Shown here piece after piece: positions 53,513-62,430 of a stretch of DNA of 64,000 nt. The translations under genes were made by a program, and so were the position numbers. The stretch is from Castellaniella sp040276065 (GTDB lineage: Bacteria > Pseudomonadota > Gammaproteobacteria > Burkholderiales > Burkholderiaceae_B), in assembly GCF_040276065.1 (NCBI RefSeq), contig NZ_JBELOI010000009.1:127362-191361 (forward strand), written 5' to 3'. Every line of letters begins with the position of its first letter. Positions within the stretch are counted from its first letter, which is position 1. The notes under the pieces were generated by a model. It was not told the origin of the DNA and searched no databases. It saw only the letters and a program-made list of their open reading frames with translations.

Positions 53513-54523
53513 TTGAAATTCAAATCCCTGACCCAGTACCTGGTCGAACAGCAGCGTGAGCACCAGGCCGTCTCCGCCGAGGTCCGCCTGCTCATCGAAA
53601 CCGTGTCGCGCGCCTGCAAGGCCATCAGCCATGCCGTCAGCAAGGGCGCGCTGGGCGGCGTGCTCGGCAGCCTGGGCACCGAGAACGTCCAGGGTGAGGT
53701 CCAAAAGAAACTCGACGTGCTCTCCAACGAGATCCTGCTCGAAGCCAATGAATGGGGCGGCAACCTGGCCGCCATGGCCTCGGAGGAAATGCAGACCATC
53801 CACCGCATCCCCAACCACTACCCCAAGGGCCAGAACCTGCTGCTGTTCGATCCGCTGGACGGCTCCTCGAACATCGACGTGAACGTCTCCATCGGCACGA
53901 TCTTCTCGGTCCTCCAGGCTCCGCACGAGGCTGCGGGCCGCGAGATCTCCGAGGAGGACTTCCTGCAATCCGGGACACGCCAGGTGGCGGCGGGCTATGC
54001 GGTCTACGGCCCGCAAACCATGCTGGTGCTGACCGTGGGCGCCGGTGTCGTGGGTTTCACGCTGGACCGCGAGATGGGATCGTGGCTGCTGACGCACGAC
54101 GATATCCGCATCCCCGAGGACACGGCCGAATTCGCCATCAATATGTCGAACATGCGCCACTGGGAGGCGCCGGTGCGCCGCTACATCGACGAGTGCCTGC
54201 AGGGCGAAAACGGCCCGCTGGCCAAGAACTACAACATGCGCTGGATCGCCTCGATGGTGGCCGACGTGCACCGCATCCTCACGCGCGGCGGGGTCTTCAT
54301 GTATCCGCGCGATGCCCGATCCTCGGGCCGCAAGGGCAAGCTGCGCCTGATGTACGAGGCCAACCCTATGAGCTATATCGTCGAGCAGGCGGGCGGCGCC
54401 GCCACCGACGGCGATATGCGCATCCTCGAGCTGCAGCCCGAGCAGCTGCACCAGCGCACCGGCGTGATCCTGGGGTCGCGCAACGAGGTCGAGCGCCTGC
54501 GGCGCTACCACCAGGAGCCATAG
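53513..54523 (+). CDS. fbp: fructose-1,6-bisphosphatase class 1
   Basis: Gluconeogenic phosphatase of 336 residues. The metal-binding motif is LFDPLDGSSNID and the substrate loop is SNMRHWEAPVRRYIDECLQGE. The start is a TTG at 53513 with GGGGGAAG just upstream; homologues begin at the same residue (KFKSLTQYLVEQQ). It lies 49 bases behind pepN. Confidence 0.96.
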   Translation: MKFKSLTQYLVEQQREHQAVSAEVRLLIETVSRACKAISHAVSKGALGGVLGSLGTENVQGEVQKKLDVLSNEILLEANEWGGNLAAMASEEMQTIHRIPNHYPKGQNLLLFDPLDGSSNIDVNVSIGTIFSVLQAPHEAAGREISEEDFLQSGTRQVAAGYAVYGPQTMLVLTVGAGVVGFTLDREMGSWLLTHDDIRIPEDTAEFAINMSNMRHWEAPVRRYIDECLQGENGPLAKNYNMRWIASMVADVHRILTRGGVFMYPRDARSSGRKGKLRLMYEANPMSYIVEQAGGAATDGDMRILELQPEQLHQRTGVILGSRNEVERLRRYHQEP

Positions 54524-54529
54524 AGCCCA

Positions 54530-55513
54530 TCACTCGAGCGTGAGGACGGTCGCCCCGGTCGTGCGCCGCTCGGCCAGAGCGCGATGCGCCTGGGCGACGT
54601 CCTCGAGGGCGAAGCGCTGGCCGATGGTCACCTGGATGTGGCCGCCCGCGACCTGCTCGAACAGGTCCGCGGCGGCGTCCTGCATGGCCTGGGCGGTCGC
54701 GACATGGGTGCCCAATATGGGCCGCGTCACAAACAGCGAGCCCTTGGCCGCCAGCACCCCGAGATTGACGCCCTCGACCGGCCCCGAGGCATTGCCGAAA
54801 CTGACCAGCAGGCCCCGCGGCTGCAAACAATCGAGGGACACCGCCCAGGTGCTCTTGCCCACGCCATCGTAGACCACCGGCACCTTGCGCCCCTCAGTGA
54901 GTTCCAGCACGCGTGCGGCGACATCCTCGCGCGTATAGTCGATGACCTCCCAGGCGCCGTTCGCGCGGGCCAGGGCCGCCTTCTCGGGGGTGGAGGCCGT
55001 GCCGATCAGACGCACGCCCAAGGCTCGGGCCCACTGGCAGGCGATCAGGCCGACCCCTCCAGCCGCGGCATGAAAGACGATGGTCTCGCCGCCCTGCAGG
55101 CGAAAGGTCTGGCGAAAGAGGTACTGGACGGTCAGGCCCTTGAGCATCAGCGCCGCCGCCTGCTCAAATCCGACCGAGTCCGGAATCGCCACCACACGGT
55201 CCGCCGGCACGTTGCGCAGCTCGGCATACGCCCCGATCGGGCTCTGGCCATAGGCGACCCGATGGCCCACGCGCAGATGGCGCACCTCGGCGCCCACGGC
55301 CTCGACCACCCCGGCGGCCTCGTAGCCCAGGCCATGCGGCAGGGGGTTGGGATATAGGCCGGTGCGACAGTAGAGGTCGATGAAATTCAGCCCGATCGCC
55401 TTCTGCCGTATCCTGACCTCATGGCTGGCGGGCTCCGGGACCGGCTCGCTCACAATTTCCATGACCTCGGGGCCGCCATGCGCCCGAACCAGGATCTTTC
55501 TGCTGTACTGCAT
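54530..55513 (-). CDS. qor: NADPH:quinone oxidoreductase
   Basis: Zinc-free medium-chain dehydrogenase of 327 residues. The N-terminal part shows GLNFIDLYCRTGLYPNPLPHGLGYEAAGVVEAVG and the nucleotide-binding part shows HAAAGGVGLIACQWARALG. It reduces quinones by one electron with NADPH. It converges on fbp with a 6-base gap and is divergent from yebC. Confidence 0.93.
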   Translation of the reverse strand: MQYSRKILVRAHGGPEVMEIVSEPVPEPASHEVRIRQKAIGLNFIDLYCRTGLYPNPLPHGLGYEAAGVVEAVGAEVRHLRVGHRVAYGQSPIGAYAELRNVPADRVVAIPDSVGFEQAAALMLKGLTVQYLFRQTFRLQGGETIVFHAAAGGVGLIACQWARALGVRLIGTASTPEKAALARANGAWEVIDYTREDVAARVLELTEGRKVPVVYDGVGKSTWAVSLDCLQPRGLLVSFGNASGPVEGVNLGVLAAKGSLFVTRPILGTHVATAQAMQDAAADLFEQVAGGHIQVTIGQRFALEDVAQAHRALAERRTTGATVLTLE

Positions 55514-55767
55514 CTCGATCTCCTCGATGCGCGATCATGCGCCGAACCATTGCTTCCATAGACCGCATTAGACTATCACGAAGCCCCGCCAGACCTGGTG
55601 CGCCATTTTCGCCATGCGCGACACCGCCCCGGCCGCCACCCGAAACCGCGTTCGGAACAGCGCCCGCGGCTGAAACCACGCAGCCTCACGGCGCGCGCGC
55701 TGCCAGAAGCGGGCGCAACGGTTAAAATCAAGCCTACACCTGATGAACCGATTGAAAGACTGACGCT

Positions 55768-56499
55768 ATGGCCGGACACAGTAAGTGGGCAAACATCCAG
55801 CATCGCAAGGGGCGCCAGGACGCCAAACGCGGCAAACTCTGGACCAAAATCATCCGTGAGGTCACCGTCGCCGCCCGCGCGGGCGGCGCGGACCCGGACA
55901 CCAATCCGCGTCTGCGGCTGGCCTGGGACAAGGCCACGGCGGCGAACATGCCCAAAGACAACATCCTGCGCGCCATCCAGCGCGGTGCAGGGGGTGCCGA
56001 CGACGCCAACTACGAGGAAATCCGCTACGAGGGCTACGGCGCGGGCGGCGCGGCCGTGCTGATCGACTGCATGACCGACAACCGCCAACGCACTGTATCC
56101 GAGGTGCGCCACACGCTGACCAAGCACGGCGGCAACCTGGGCCAGGATGGCTGCGTCTCGTTCATGTTCAAGCACTGCGGGCAATTCCTGTTCGCGCCCG
56201 GCACCTCCGAAGAGCAGGTCATGGAAGTCGCCCTCGAGGCCGGTGCCGAGGACGTCCAGGCGGACGACGAGGGCGTGATCGAGGTGATCTGCGAGCCTGG
56301 CCTGTATGCGGCGGTCAAGACCGCCTTCGAGGCCGCGGGCCTGACGCCCGAGGTCCAGGGCGTCGTGATGAAAGCCCTCAGCGAGGTCGAGCTCGCGCCC
56401 GAGGACTCCGAGCGCATGCAAAGGCTGATCGACACCCTCGAGGGCCTGGACGACGTCCAGGAGGTCTTCACCACCGCCATTCTGGACGAAGCCGAATGA
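55768..56499 (+). CDS. yebC: YebC/PmpR-type transcriptional regulator
   Basis: A 243-residue protein of the YebC/PmpR/TACO1 family with the invariant start MAGHSKWANIQHRKGRQDAKRGK. Members act as regulators or as translation factors at polyproline stretches. It overlaps purD by ATGA, so the two genes are coupled. Confidence 0.95.
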   Translation: MAGHSKWANIQHRKGRQDAKRGKLWTKIIREVTVAARAGGADPDTNPRLRLAWDKATAANMPKDNILRAIQRGAGGADDANYEEIRYEGYGAGGAAVLIDCMTDNRQRTVSEVRHTLTKHGGNLGQDGCVSFMFKHCGQFLFAPGTSEEQVMEVALEAGAEDVQADDEGVIEVICEPGLYAAVKTAFEAAGLTPEVQGVVMKALSEVELAPEDSERMQRLIDTLEGLDDVQEVFTTAILDEAE

Positions 56500-57785
56500 A
56501 GCTCCTGGTCATCGGCGCGGGGGGCCGCGAACACGCCCTCGCCTGGCGCCTGGCTCAATCGCCGCGCATCCAGACGGTCTACGTGGCGCCGGGCAACGGC
56601 GGCACCGGCGGCGCCTCACAGCTCCAGAACGTCGACCTCCGAGACACCGCGGACTTGATCGAGTTCGCCCGCCGCGAAAAGATCGCCTTCACCGTCGTGG
56701 GGCCCGAGGCGCCCTTGGCCACGGGCATCGTCGACGCCTTCCGGACGGCGGGCCTGCGCATCTTCGGTCCGACCCGCGAGGCGGCCCAGCTCGAGAGCTC
56801 CAAGGACTACGCCAAGGCCTTCATGCAGCGCCACGGAATCCCCACCGCCGCCTACGAAACCTTCACCGACCCCGCCGCCGCCAAAGCCTACATCCTCGGC
56901 CGAGGGGCGCCGATCGTCGTCAAGGCCGATGGCCTGGCGGCGGGCAAGGGTGTCGTCGTCGCCACCACGCTCGACGAGGCGACCACGGCGGTGGACCACA
57001 TGCTGGGCGACGGCAGCCTCGGTGCGGCCGGCGCGCGCGTGGTCGTCGAGGACTTCCTCGAGGGCGAGGAGGCCAGCTTCATCGTCATGTGCGACGGGCA
57101 TCACGTCCTCGCACTGGCCACCAGCCAGGACCACAAACGCCTGCGCGACGGCGACCAGGGGCCTAACACGGGCGGCATGGGCGCTTATTCGCCCGCCCCC
57201 ATCGTCACGCCCGCGCTGCACAATCGCATCATGCGCGAGGTCATCCTGCCAACGACACAAGGCATGGCGCGCGACGGCATCCCCTACACCGGCTTTCTAT
57301 ACGCCGGCCTGATGATCGGGCCCGGCGCCGACGCCTCGCGCAGCCTGCGCGTCCTGGAATACAACTGCCGACTGGGCGATCCCGAAGCCCAACCCATCAT
57401 GATGCGCATCAAGAACGACCTCACGGCCGTCTTCGAGCACGCGCTATCGGGCACCCTGGACCAGGCCTCGATCGACTGGGACCGCCGCACGGCGCTGGGC
57501 GTGGTGCTCGCGGCCCGAGGCTATCCGGAGGCCCCGAGCAGGGGCACCCCCATCACTCGCCTCGCCCCCGACACCGAGGCGCGCATGACCTTCCACGCCG
57601 GCACCGAGCGGCGCGATGGCACGCTGGTCACCAGCGGCGGACGGGTGCTGTGTGTGACCGTCCTCGCGGATTCGATCCGGCGCGCCCAGCAGGCCGCCTA
57701 TGATGCGGTATCCGAAACCGTCTTCGAGGGTCGCCAGTTCCGTGGCGACATCGGTTGGCGCGCCCTACCGGCCGCCAAACCCTGA
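56496..57785 (+). CDS. purD: phosphoribosylamine-glycine ligase
   Basis: ATP-grasp enzyme of purine synthesis, 429 residues. The start MKLLVIGAGGREHALAWRLA, the ATP-grasp segment PIVVKADGLAAGKGV and the late motif LEYNCRLGDPEAQPIM are diagnostic. It overlaps yebC upstream and is 16 bases from hemF downstream. Confidence 0.97.
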   Translation: MKLLVIGAGGREHALAWRLAQSPRIQTVYVAPGNGGTGGASQLQNVDLRDTADLIEFARREKIAFTVVGPEAPLATGIVDAFRTAGLRIFGPTREAAQLESSKDYAKAFMQRHGIPTAAYETFTDPAAAKAYILGRGAPIVVKADGLAAGKGVVVATTLDEATTAVDHMLGDGSLGAAGARVVVEDFLEGEEASFIVMCDGHHVLALATSQDHKRLRDGDQGPNTGGMGAYSPAPIVTPALHNRIMREVILPTTQGMARDGIPYTGFLYAGLMIGPGADASRSLRVLEYNCRLGDPEAQPIMMRIKNDLTAVFEHALSGTLDQASIDWDRRTALGVVLAARGYPEAPSRGTPITRLAPDTEARMTFHAGTERRDGTLVTSGGRVLCVTVLADSIRRAQQAAYDAVSETVFEGRQFRGDIGWRALPAAKP

Positions 57786-57801
57786 GCACCCGGGGAAAGC
57801 C

Positions 57802-58704
57802 ATGCTCATACCGACGAACCGCGTCCACGACGCCTTCACCAGCCTGCAGGCCCATATCGTCCAATCGCTCGAGACCCTGGAGGGCGGGCCTTTCGGGCAC
57901 GATGCCTGGACCCGGCCCGAGGGAGGCGGGGGCCTGACGCGCTACCTCGAGGGCGGGCAGGTCTTCGAGCGCGCCGCCGTGCTCTTCAGCCACGTCCGGG
58001 GCAAGACACTGCCGCCCTCGGCCAGCGCCCACCGCCCCGGCCTGGCCGGCCGCGCCTGGGAGGCCATGGGCGTCTCGATGGTGCTCCATCCACGCAACCC
58101 GCACGTGCCCACCACGCACATGAACGTGCGCCTGTTCGTCGCCCACGGCGCCGATGGCGCCGACGACGTCTTCTGGTTCGGCGGCGGCCTGGACCTGACC
58201 CCCTACTATCCCGTCGAGGCCGATGCCCGCCACTTTCACCGGGTCTGCCGCGACGCGGTGGCGCCCTTCGGCGAGGACAAGTATCCAGCGTACAAGGCCT
58301 GGTGCGACGATTATTTTCTGTTGCGCCACCGCCGCGAGACCCGAGGCGTGGGGGGGCTGTTCTTCGACGACCTCGATGCCCCCGACTTCGAGACCTGCTT
58401 CGCCCTGACGCGGGCCGTGGGCGAATGCTTCGTACCGGCCTACGTCCCCATCGTCGAACGCCGCAAGGACACCCACTACACCCAGGCGCAGCGGGACTTC
58501 CAGGCCTACCGCCGGGGCCGCTACGTCGAATTCAACCTGGTCTACGACCGAGGCACGCTGTTTGGCCTGCAGTCCGGGGGGCGCACCGAGTCGATCCTGC
58601 TGTCGATGCCGCCCATTGCCCAATGGCGCTACGACTGGACACCGGAGCCCGGCAGCCCCGAGGCCGCCCTCGCCGATTATCTCAAGCCCCGGGAATGGGT
58701 GTAG
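57802..58704 (+). CDS. hemF: oxygen-dependent coproporphyrinogen III oxidase
   Basis: Heme biosynthesis enzyme of 300 residues. Diagnostic stretches are GVSMVLHPRNPHVPTTHMNVR, WFGGGLDLTPYYP, and the C-terminal region RYVEFNLVYDRGTLFGLQSG with SMPP. The start ATG 57802 has GGGGAAAG close upstream. It needs oxygen, so the organism can respire aerobically. Confidence 0.97.
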   Translation: MLIPTNRVHDAFTSLQAHIVQSLETLEGGPFGHDAWTRPEGGGGLTRYLEGGQVFERAAVLFSHVRGKTLPPSASAHRPGLAGRAWEAMGVSMVLHPRNPHVPTTHMNVRLFVAHGADGADDVFWFGGGLDLTPYYPVEADARHFHRVCRDAVAPFGEDKYPAYKAWCDDYFLLRHRRETRGVGGLFFDDLDAPDFETCFALTRAVGECFVPAYVPIVERRKDTHYTQAQRDFQAYRRGRYVEFNLVYDRGTLFGLQSGGRTESILLSMPPIAQWRYDWTPEPGSPEAALADYLKPREWV

Positions 58705-59327
58705 TGCCGCGGATCGGGCTCTTGGGCGGCAGCTTCGACCCCGTCCATCGCGCGCACGTCGCGCTGGCGCGCGCGGCCCTCGATGCACTGGCTCTGGACC
58801 GCGTCGAGCTGATCCCCGCCCATCGACCCTGGCAACGCGGCACGCTCGGCGCCGAGCCCGCCCATCGCCTGCGCATGCTCGAAATCGCCTGCCAAGGCGA
58901 TCCACGCCTGTCGGCCAATCCGGTCGAGCTGCAGCGCTCGGGCCCGACCTATACCATCGATACCCTCGAAGGCCTGCCGCCACAAGCCCAATACACCTGG
59001 ATCCTGGGTGCCGACCAGTTGACGAATTTCTGCACCTGGCACCGTTGGCAAGACATCATCGAACGCGTCCATCTCGCCGTCGCGCAACGCCCGGGAGCGG
59101 ACGACACGCCGCCGCCCGAGCTTGCCGAGGCGCTGGCCGAGGGCCAGGGCGAGCTTCTGCGTATTCCCTTCGTCCGCCTGGCGATCAGCGCGACCGATAT
59201 CCGGCACGCGCTGCGCACCGGCCTGCCCGTCGATGATATGCTGGACCCGAACGTGCTCGAATACATTCGGACGCACCACCTCTACTCCGATCCGGCGGCT
59301 TCCCTGGATCCCAAGCACTCCCTATGA
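58695..59327 (+). CDS. nadD: nicotinate-nucleotide adenylyltransferase
   Basis: NAD synthesis enzyme of 210 residues. The nucleotidyltransferase motif is GLLGGSFDPVHRAHVALA, and the C-terminal ISATDIRHALRTG is the ISSTxxR-type motif. The ATG 58695 overlaps the hemF end by 10 bases; an in-frame GTG at 58704 is an alternative. The stop overlaps the rsfS start (ATGA). Confidence 0.94.
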   Translation: MGVVPRIGLLGGSFDPVHRAHVALARAALDALALDRVELIPAHRPWQRGTLGAEPAHRLRMLEIACQGDPRLSANPVELQRSGPTYTIDTLEGLPPQAQYTWILGADQLTNFCTWHRWQDIIERVHLAVAQRPGADDTPPPELAEALAEGQGELLRIPFVRLAISATDIRHALRTGLPVDDMLDPNVLEYIRTHHLYSDPAASLDPKHSL

Positions 59328-59701
59328 ATATCCAAAAACAGCAACGCATCGTCATCGACGCCCTCGAGGACATCAAGGCCCAGGACATCAAGGTCTACAA
59401 CACCACCGAGCTCACGAGCCTGTTCGACCGGGTCGTCATCGCCAGCGGTTCGTCCAATCGCCAGACGCGCGCCATCGCCAGTCATGTCGCCGACCAGGCA
59501 CGGCGCCACGGCATCGAGGTGATCGCCTGCGAGGGCGAGGAGTCCGGCGAGTGGGTGCTGATCGACCTGGGCGATATCGTCGTGCATTGCATGCAGCCGG
59601 CGATCCGCGCGTACTACAACCTCGAGGAAATCTGGGGCGCCAAGCCCGTCCGGGTCAAGCTCCTGCCCCAGGGGCCCGCTCAGGCGATGCTCGAGGACTA
59701 G
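59324..59701 (+). CDS. rsfS: ribosome silencing factor
   Basis: A 125-residue RsfS/Iojap protein that binds ribosomal protein uL14 and blocks subunit joining in starvation. Typical segments are VIDALEDIKAQDIKVYNT, FDRVVIASGSSNRQTRAIA, and WVLIDLGDIVVHCM. It is coupled to nadD and 2 bases from rlmH. Confidence 0.95.
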   Translation: MNIQKQQRIVIDALEDIKAQDIKVYNTTELTSLFDRVVIASGSSNRQTRAIASHVADQARRHGIEVIACEGEESGEWVLIDLGDIVVHCMQPAIRAYYNLEEIWGAKPVRVKLLPQGPAQAMLED

Positions 59702-59703
59702 GG

Positions 59704-60174
59704 ATGCGAATCCAGGTGCTGGCCGTGGGCGTGCGCATGCCGGCATGGGTGCAGGAGGCCTGGAAGGACTACGCAAAGCGCCTGCCCCACGACTGCGCAC
59801 TCGAACTCATCGAAATCAAGCCCGAACCCCGGATCTCCGGCAAAACGCCGGCCCAGCTCATGCAGGCCGAGGCCCTGCGCATCGAGGCCGCCGCGCCCGC
59901 CCAGGCCTGGCGCGTCGTGCTCGACGAGCATGGCCGCGACCTCGACACCATGACGCTTGCGCGGCACCTCGAATCCTGGCGAGGCGCCGGCAGGGACGTG
60001 GCCTTCCTGATCGGCGGGCCGGACGGGCTGGACCCCGCCCTGAAGCAACGCGGGCACCAGACGATCCGGCTCTCTTCGCTGACTCTGCCGCATCCGATGG
60101 TGCGGGTCCTGCTGGCCGAGCAGATCTACCGCGCCTGGGCCATACTGGCCGGGCACCCCTACCACCGCGCCTGA
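59704..60174 (+). CDS. rlmH: 23S rRNA pseudouridine-1915 N3-methyltransferase
   Basis: SPOUT-family methyltransferase of 156 residues that modifies helix 69 of 23S rRNA. The SAM-binding knot shows VAFLIGGPDGLDPAL and LSSLTLPHPMVRVLLAEQIYRAW with a C-terminal HPYHRA. It follows rsfS directly, as in most bacteria. Confidence 0.96.
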   Translation: MRIQVLAVGVRMPAWVQEAWKDYAKRLPHDCALELIEIKPEPRISGKTPAQLMQAEALRIEAAAPAQAWRVVLDEHGRDLDTMTLARHLESWRGAGRDVAFLIGGPDGLDPALKQRGHQTIRLSSLTLPHPMVRVLLAEQIYRAWAILAGHPYHRA

Positions 60175-60187
60175 ACAGAGGCCCGCC

Positions 60188-61630
60188 ATGAACGCCCGCC
60201 GCCGTACCAAAATCGTCGCCACTCTCGGCCCCGCCAGTTCGTCCGCACAGCGCATCGAGGCCCTGATCCTCGCCGGAATGGATGTGGCCCGCCTGAATTT
60301 TTCCCATGGCTCCGCTGCCGACCACCGCGAACGCGTCCGCCTGGTGCGCGAGATCGCCGAACGCCTCGGGCGACATATCGCCATCATGGGCGACCTGCAA
60401 GGCCCCAAGATCCGCATCGCCCGTTTCACGGGAGGCATGATCACCTTGCGCGCCGGCGATCCGTTCACACTGTCCACGCGCCATGACCCCGCCGCCGGGA
60501 CCCCGCGCATCGTCGGCATCGACTATCCCCCGCTGGTGAGCGACTGCGCGCCCGGCGACGAATTGCTGCTCGATGACGGACGCGTGATCCTGCGGGTCGA
60601 CCGGGTCGAGGACGACCGCGTCCACACCACGATCACGGTCGGTGGACCGCTGTCCGACAACAAGGGCATCAACCGCCGCGGCGGCGGCATCTCGGCCCCC
60701 AGCCTGACGGACAAGGACCGCGAAGACATCCGCCTGGCCGCCGAGCTCGACCTGGATTATGTGGCCGTTTCATTTCCGCGCGCCGGCACCGATATCGACC
60801 AGGCGCGCAGCCTGGTCCGGGCCGCTGGCAGCCAGGCTTGGATCATCGCCAAGATCGAACGGGCCGAGGCCGTCGACGATGACGAGGCGCTCGATGGCCT
60901 GATCCGCGCCAGCGATGGGGTGATGGTCGCCCGCGGAGACCTCGGGGTGGAAATCGGCGACGCGCGCCTCGCCGGTATCCAGAAACGCATCATCCAGCAC
61001 GCGCGGACCTTGAACAAACTCGTGATCACCGCCACCCAGATGATGGAATCCATGATCGCCAGCCCCCTGCCCACGCGCGCAGAGGTGTCCGACGTGGCCA
61101 ATGCCGTGCTGGACTACACCGACGCCGTCATGCTCTCGGCCGAAAGCGCCTCGGGCCAATATCCGGTCGAGGCCGTCGAGGCCATGGCCAGAGTCTGCCT
61201 CGGCGCCGAAAAAGAACCCACCAGCACGCGCTCGCACCACCGGCTCGGCGAGACCTTCAGTCGCTGCGACGAAACCATCGCCCTGGCGACCATGTACGCC
61301 GCCAACCACTTTCCCGGCATCAAGGCCATCATCAGCCTCACCGAAAGCGGACACACGCCGCTCATCATGTCGCGCATCCGCTCGGGCGTGCCCATCCACT
61401 GCTACACGCGCCACGTCGCCACCCAGCGGCGCGCCGCTCTGTTCCGCGGCGTCTACCCCGAGGCCTTCGATGCCGCCGCCCTGCCGCCCGCCGAGGTCAG
61501 CGAGGCCGCCATCGGCATCCTGCGCGCCCGCGGCCTGCTCCAGACCGGCGACTGGATCATCCTCACCAAGGGCGACTTCTACAGCGACAGCGGCGGCACC
61601 AACGGCCTCAAGATTCTGCGCGTTCCTTGA
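60188..61630 (+). CDS. pyk: pyruvate kinase
   Basis: Glycolytic kinase of 480 residues. The N-terminus RRRTKIVATLGPASS, the LNFSHGS motif, the active-site IAKIERAEAVDD, MVARGDLGVEI and TATQMMESMI are all present. It lies between rlmH and maf, a position where I would not normally expect it. Confidence 0.96.
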   Translation: MNARRRTKIVATLGPASSSAQRIEALILAGMDVARLNFSHGSAADHRERVRLVREIAERLGRHIAIMGDLQGPKIRIARFTGGMITLRAGDPFTLSTRHDPAAGTPRIVGIDYPPLVSDCAPGDELLLDDGRVILRVDRVEDDRVHTTITVGGPLSDNKGINRRGGGISAPSLTDKDREDIRLAAELDLDYVAVSFPRAGTDIDQARSLVRAAGSQAWIIAKIERAEAVDDDEALDGLIRASDGVMVARGDLGVEIGDARLAGIQKRIIQHARTLNKLVITATQMMESMIASPLPTRAEVSDVANAVLDYTDAVMLSAESASGQYPVEAVEAMARVCLGAEKEPTSTRSHHRLGETFSRCDETIALATMYAANHFPGIKAIISLTESGHTPLIMSRIRSGVPIHCYTRHVATQRRAALFRGVYPEAFDAAALPPAEVSEAAIGILRARGLLQTGDWIILTKGDFYSDSGGTNGLKILRVP

Positions 61631-61662
61631 CCCGGCACGGATATCTTTTGTAGATTTATCCC

Positions 61663-62283
61663 ATGACCTCTCCACCACTGTATCTTGCCTCGGCCAGCCC
61701 GAGGCGTCGGGAAATCCTCGACCAGCTCGGGATTCCCCACCAGGTCTTGCACGTTCCGGCGCCAGAGGGCGAGGACGAGCCGCAATGGCCGGGAGAGGCA
61801 GCCGCCGACTACGTGCGCCGCACGGCCCGGGAAAAGGCCGAGCGCGCCGTCCGGTGGCTGGCGGACCCGGATCGGCCCGAGGGCCTCCCATCGCCCGGCG
61901 AGGCGCTCATCCTCGCCGCGGATACGACCGTCATCCTCGACGGTGAGGTCCTGGGCAAGCCGCGCGACCTGGCCGACGCCGCGTCGATGCTCGCACGCCT
62001 CTCGGGCCGGCCCCACCACGTCCACACCGCCGTCGCCCTGGCTGCTCACGGCCGCATCCTGGAAAGTCTGAGTGTGAGCGAAGTCCAATTCACGCGGCTC
62101 TCGCCCCACGATATCCAGGCGTATTGCGCGACCGGAGAGCCCCTGGGAAAGGCGGGCGCCTATGGCATCCAAGGGCGCGCGGGCCGCTTCGTGCAGCATT
62201 TGTCGGGCAGCTACACAGGGGTGATGGGCCTGCCGGCATACGAAATCGCCGAACTCCTGAAACAGGCAAGGGATAACCCTTGA
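61663..62283 (+). CDS. maf: Maf family nucleotide pyrophosphatase
   Basis: A 206-residue nucleotide pyrophosphatase of the Maf family that hydrolyses non-canonical or modified nucleotides. The signature YLASASPRRREIL is at the start, and the catalytic acid region is LAADTTVILDGEVLGKP. The C-terminal GKAGAYGIQGRAGRFV belongs to the dTTP/UTP-type subgroup. Confidence 0.94.
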   Translation: MTSPPLYLASASPRRREILDQLGIPHQVLHVPAPEGEDEPQWPGEAAADYVRRTAREKAERAVRWLADPDRPEGLPSPGEALILAADTTVILDGEVLGKPRDLADAASMLARLSGRPHHVHTAVALAAHGRILESLSVSEVQFTRLSPHDIQAYCATGEPLGKAGAYGIQGRAGRFVQHLSGSYTGVMGLPAYEIAELLKQARDNP

Positions 62284-62430
62284 ATCATTCGCATTCGCTT
62301 GACCAGTATTCGCCCAGCGCATTAGGATCGCGGTACCCCTTACATATTCCTGTAAGGTTGGGGTGATGGCCATGGCGGCATGGCATGGCCACCGTTGCAA
62401 GTATCTTCACTCTCAAAAAAGGTATTGCAA

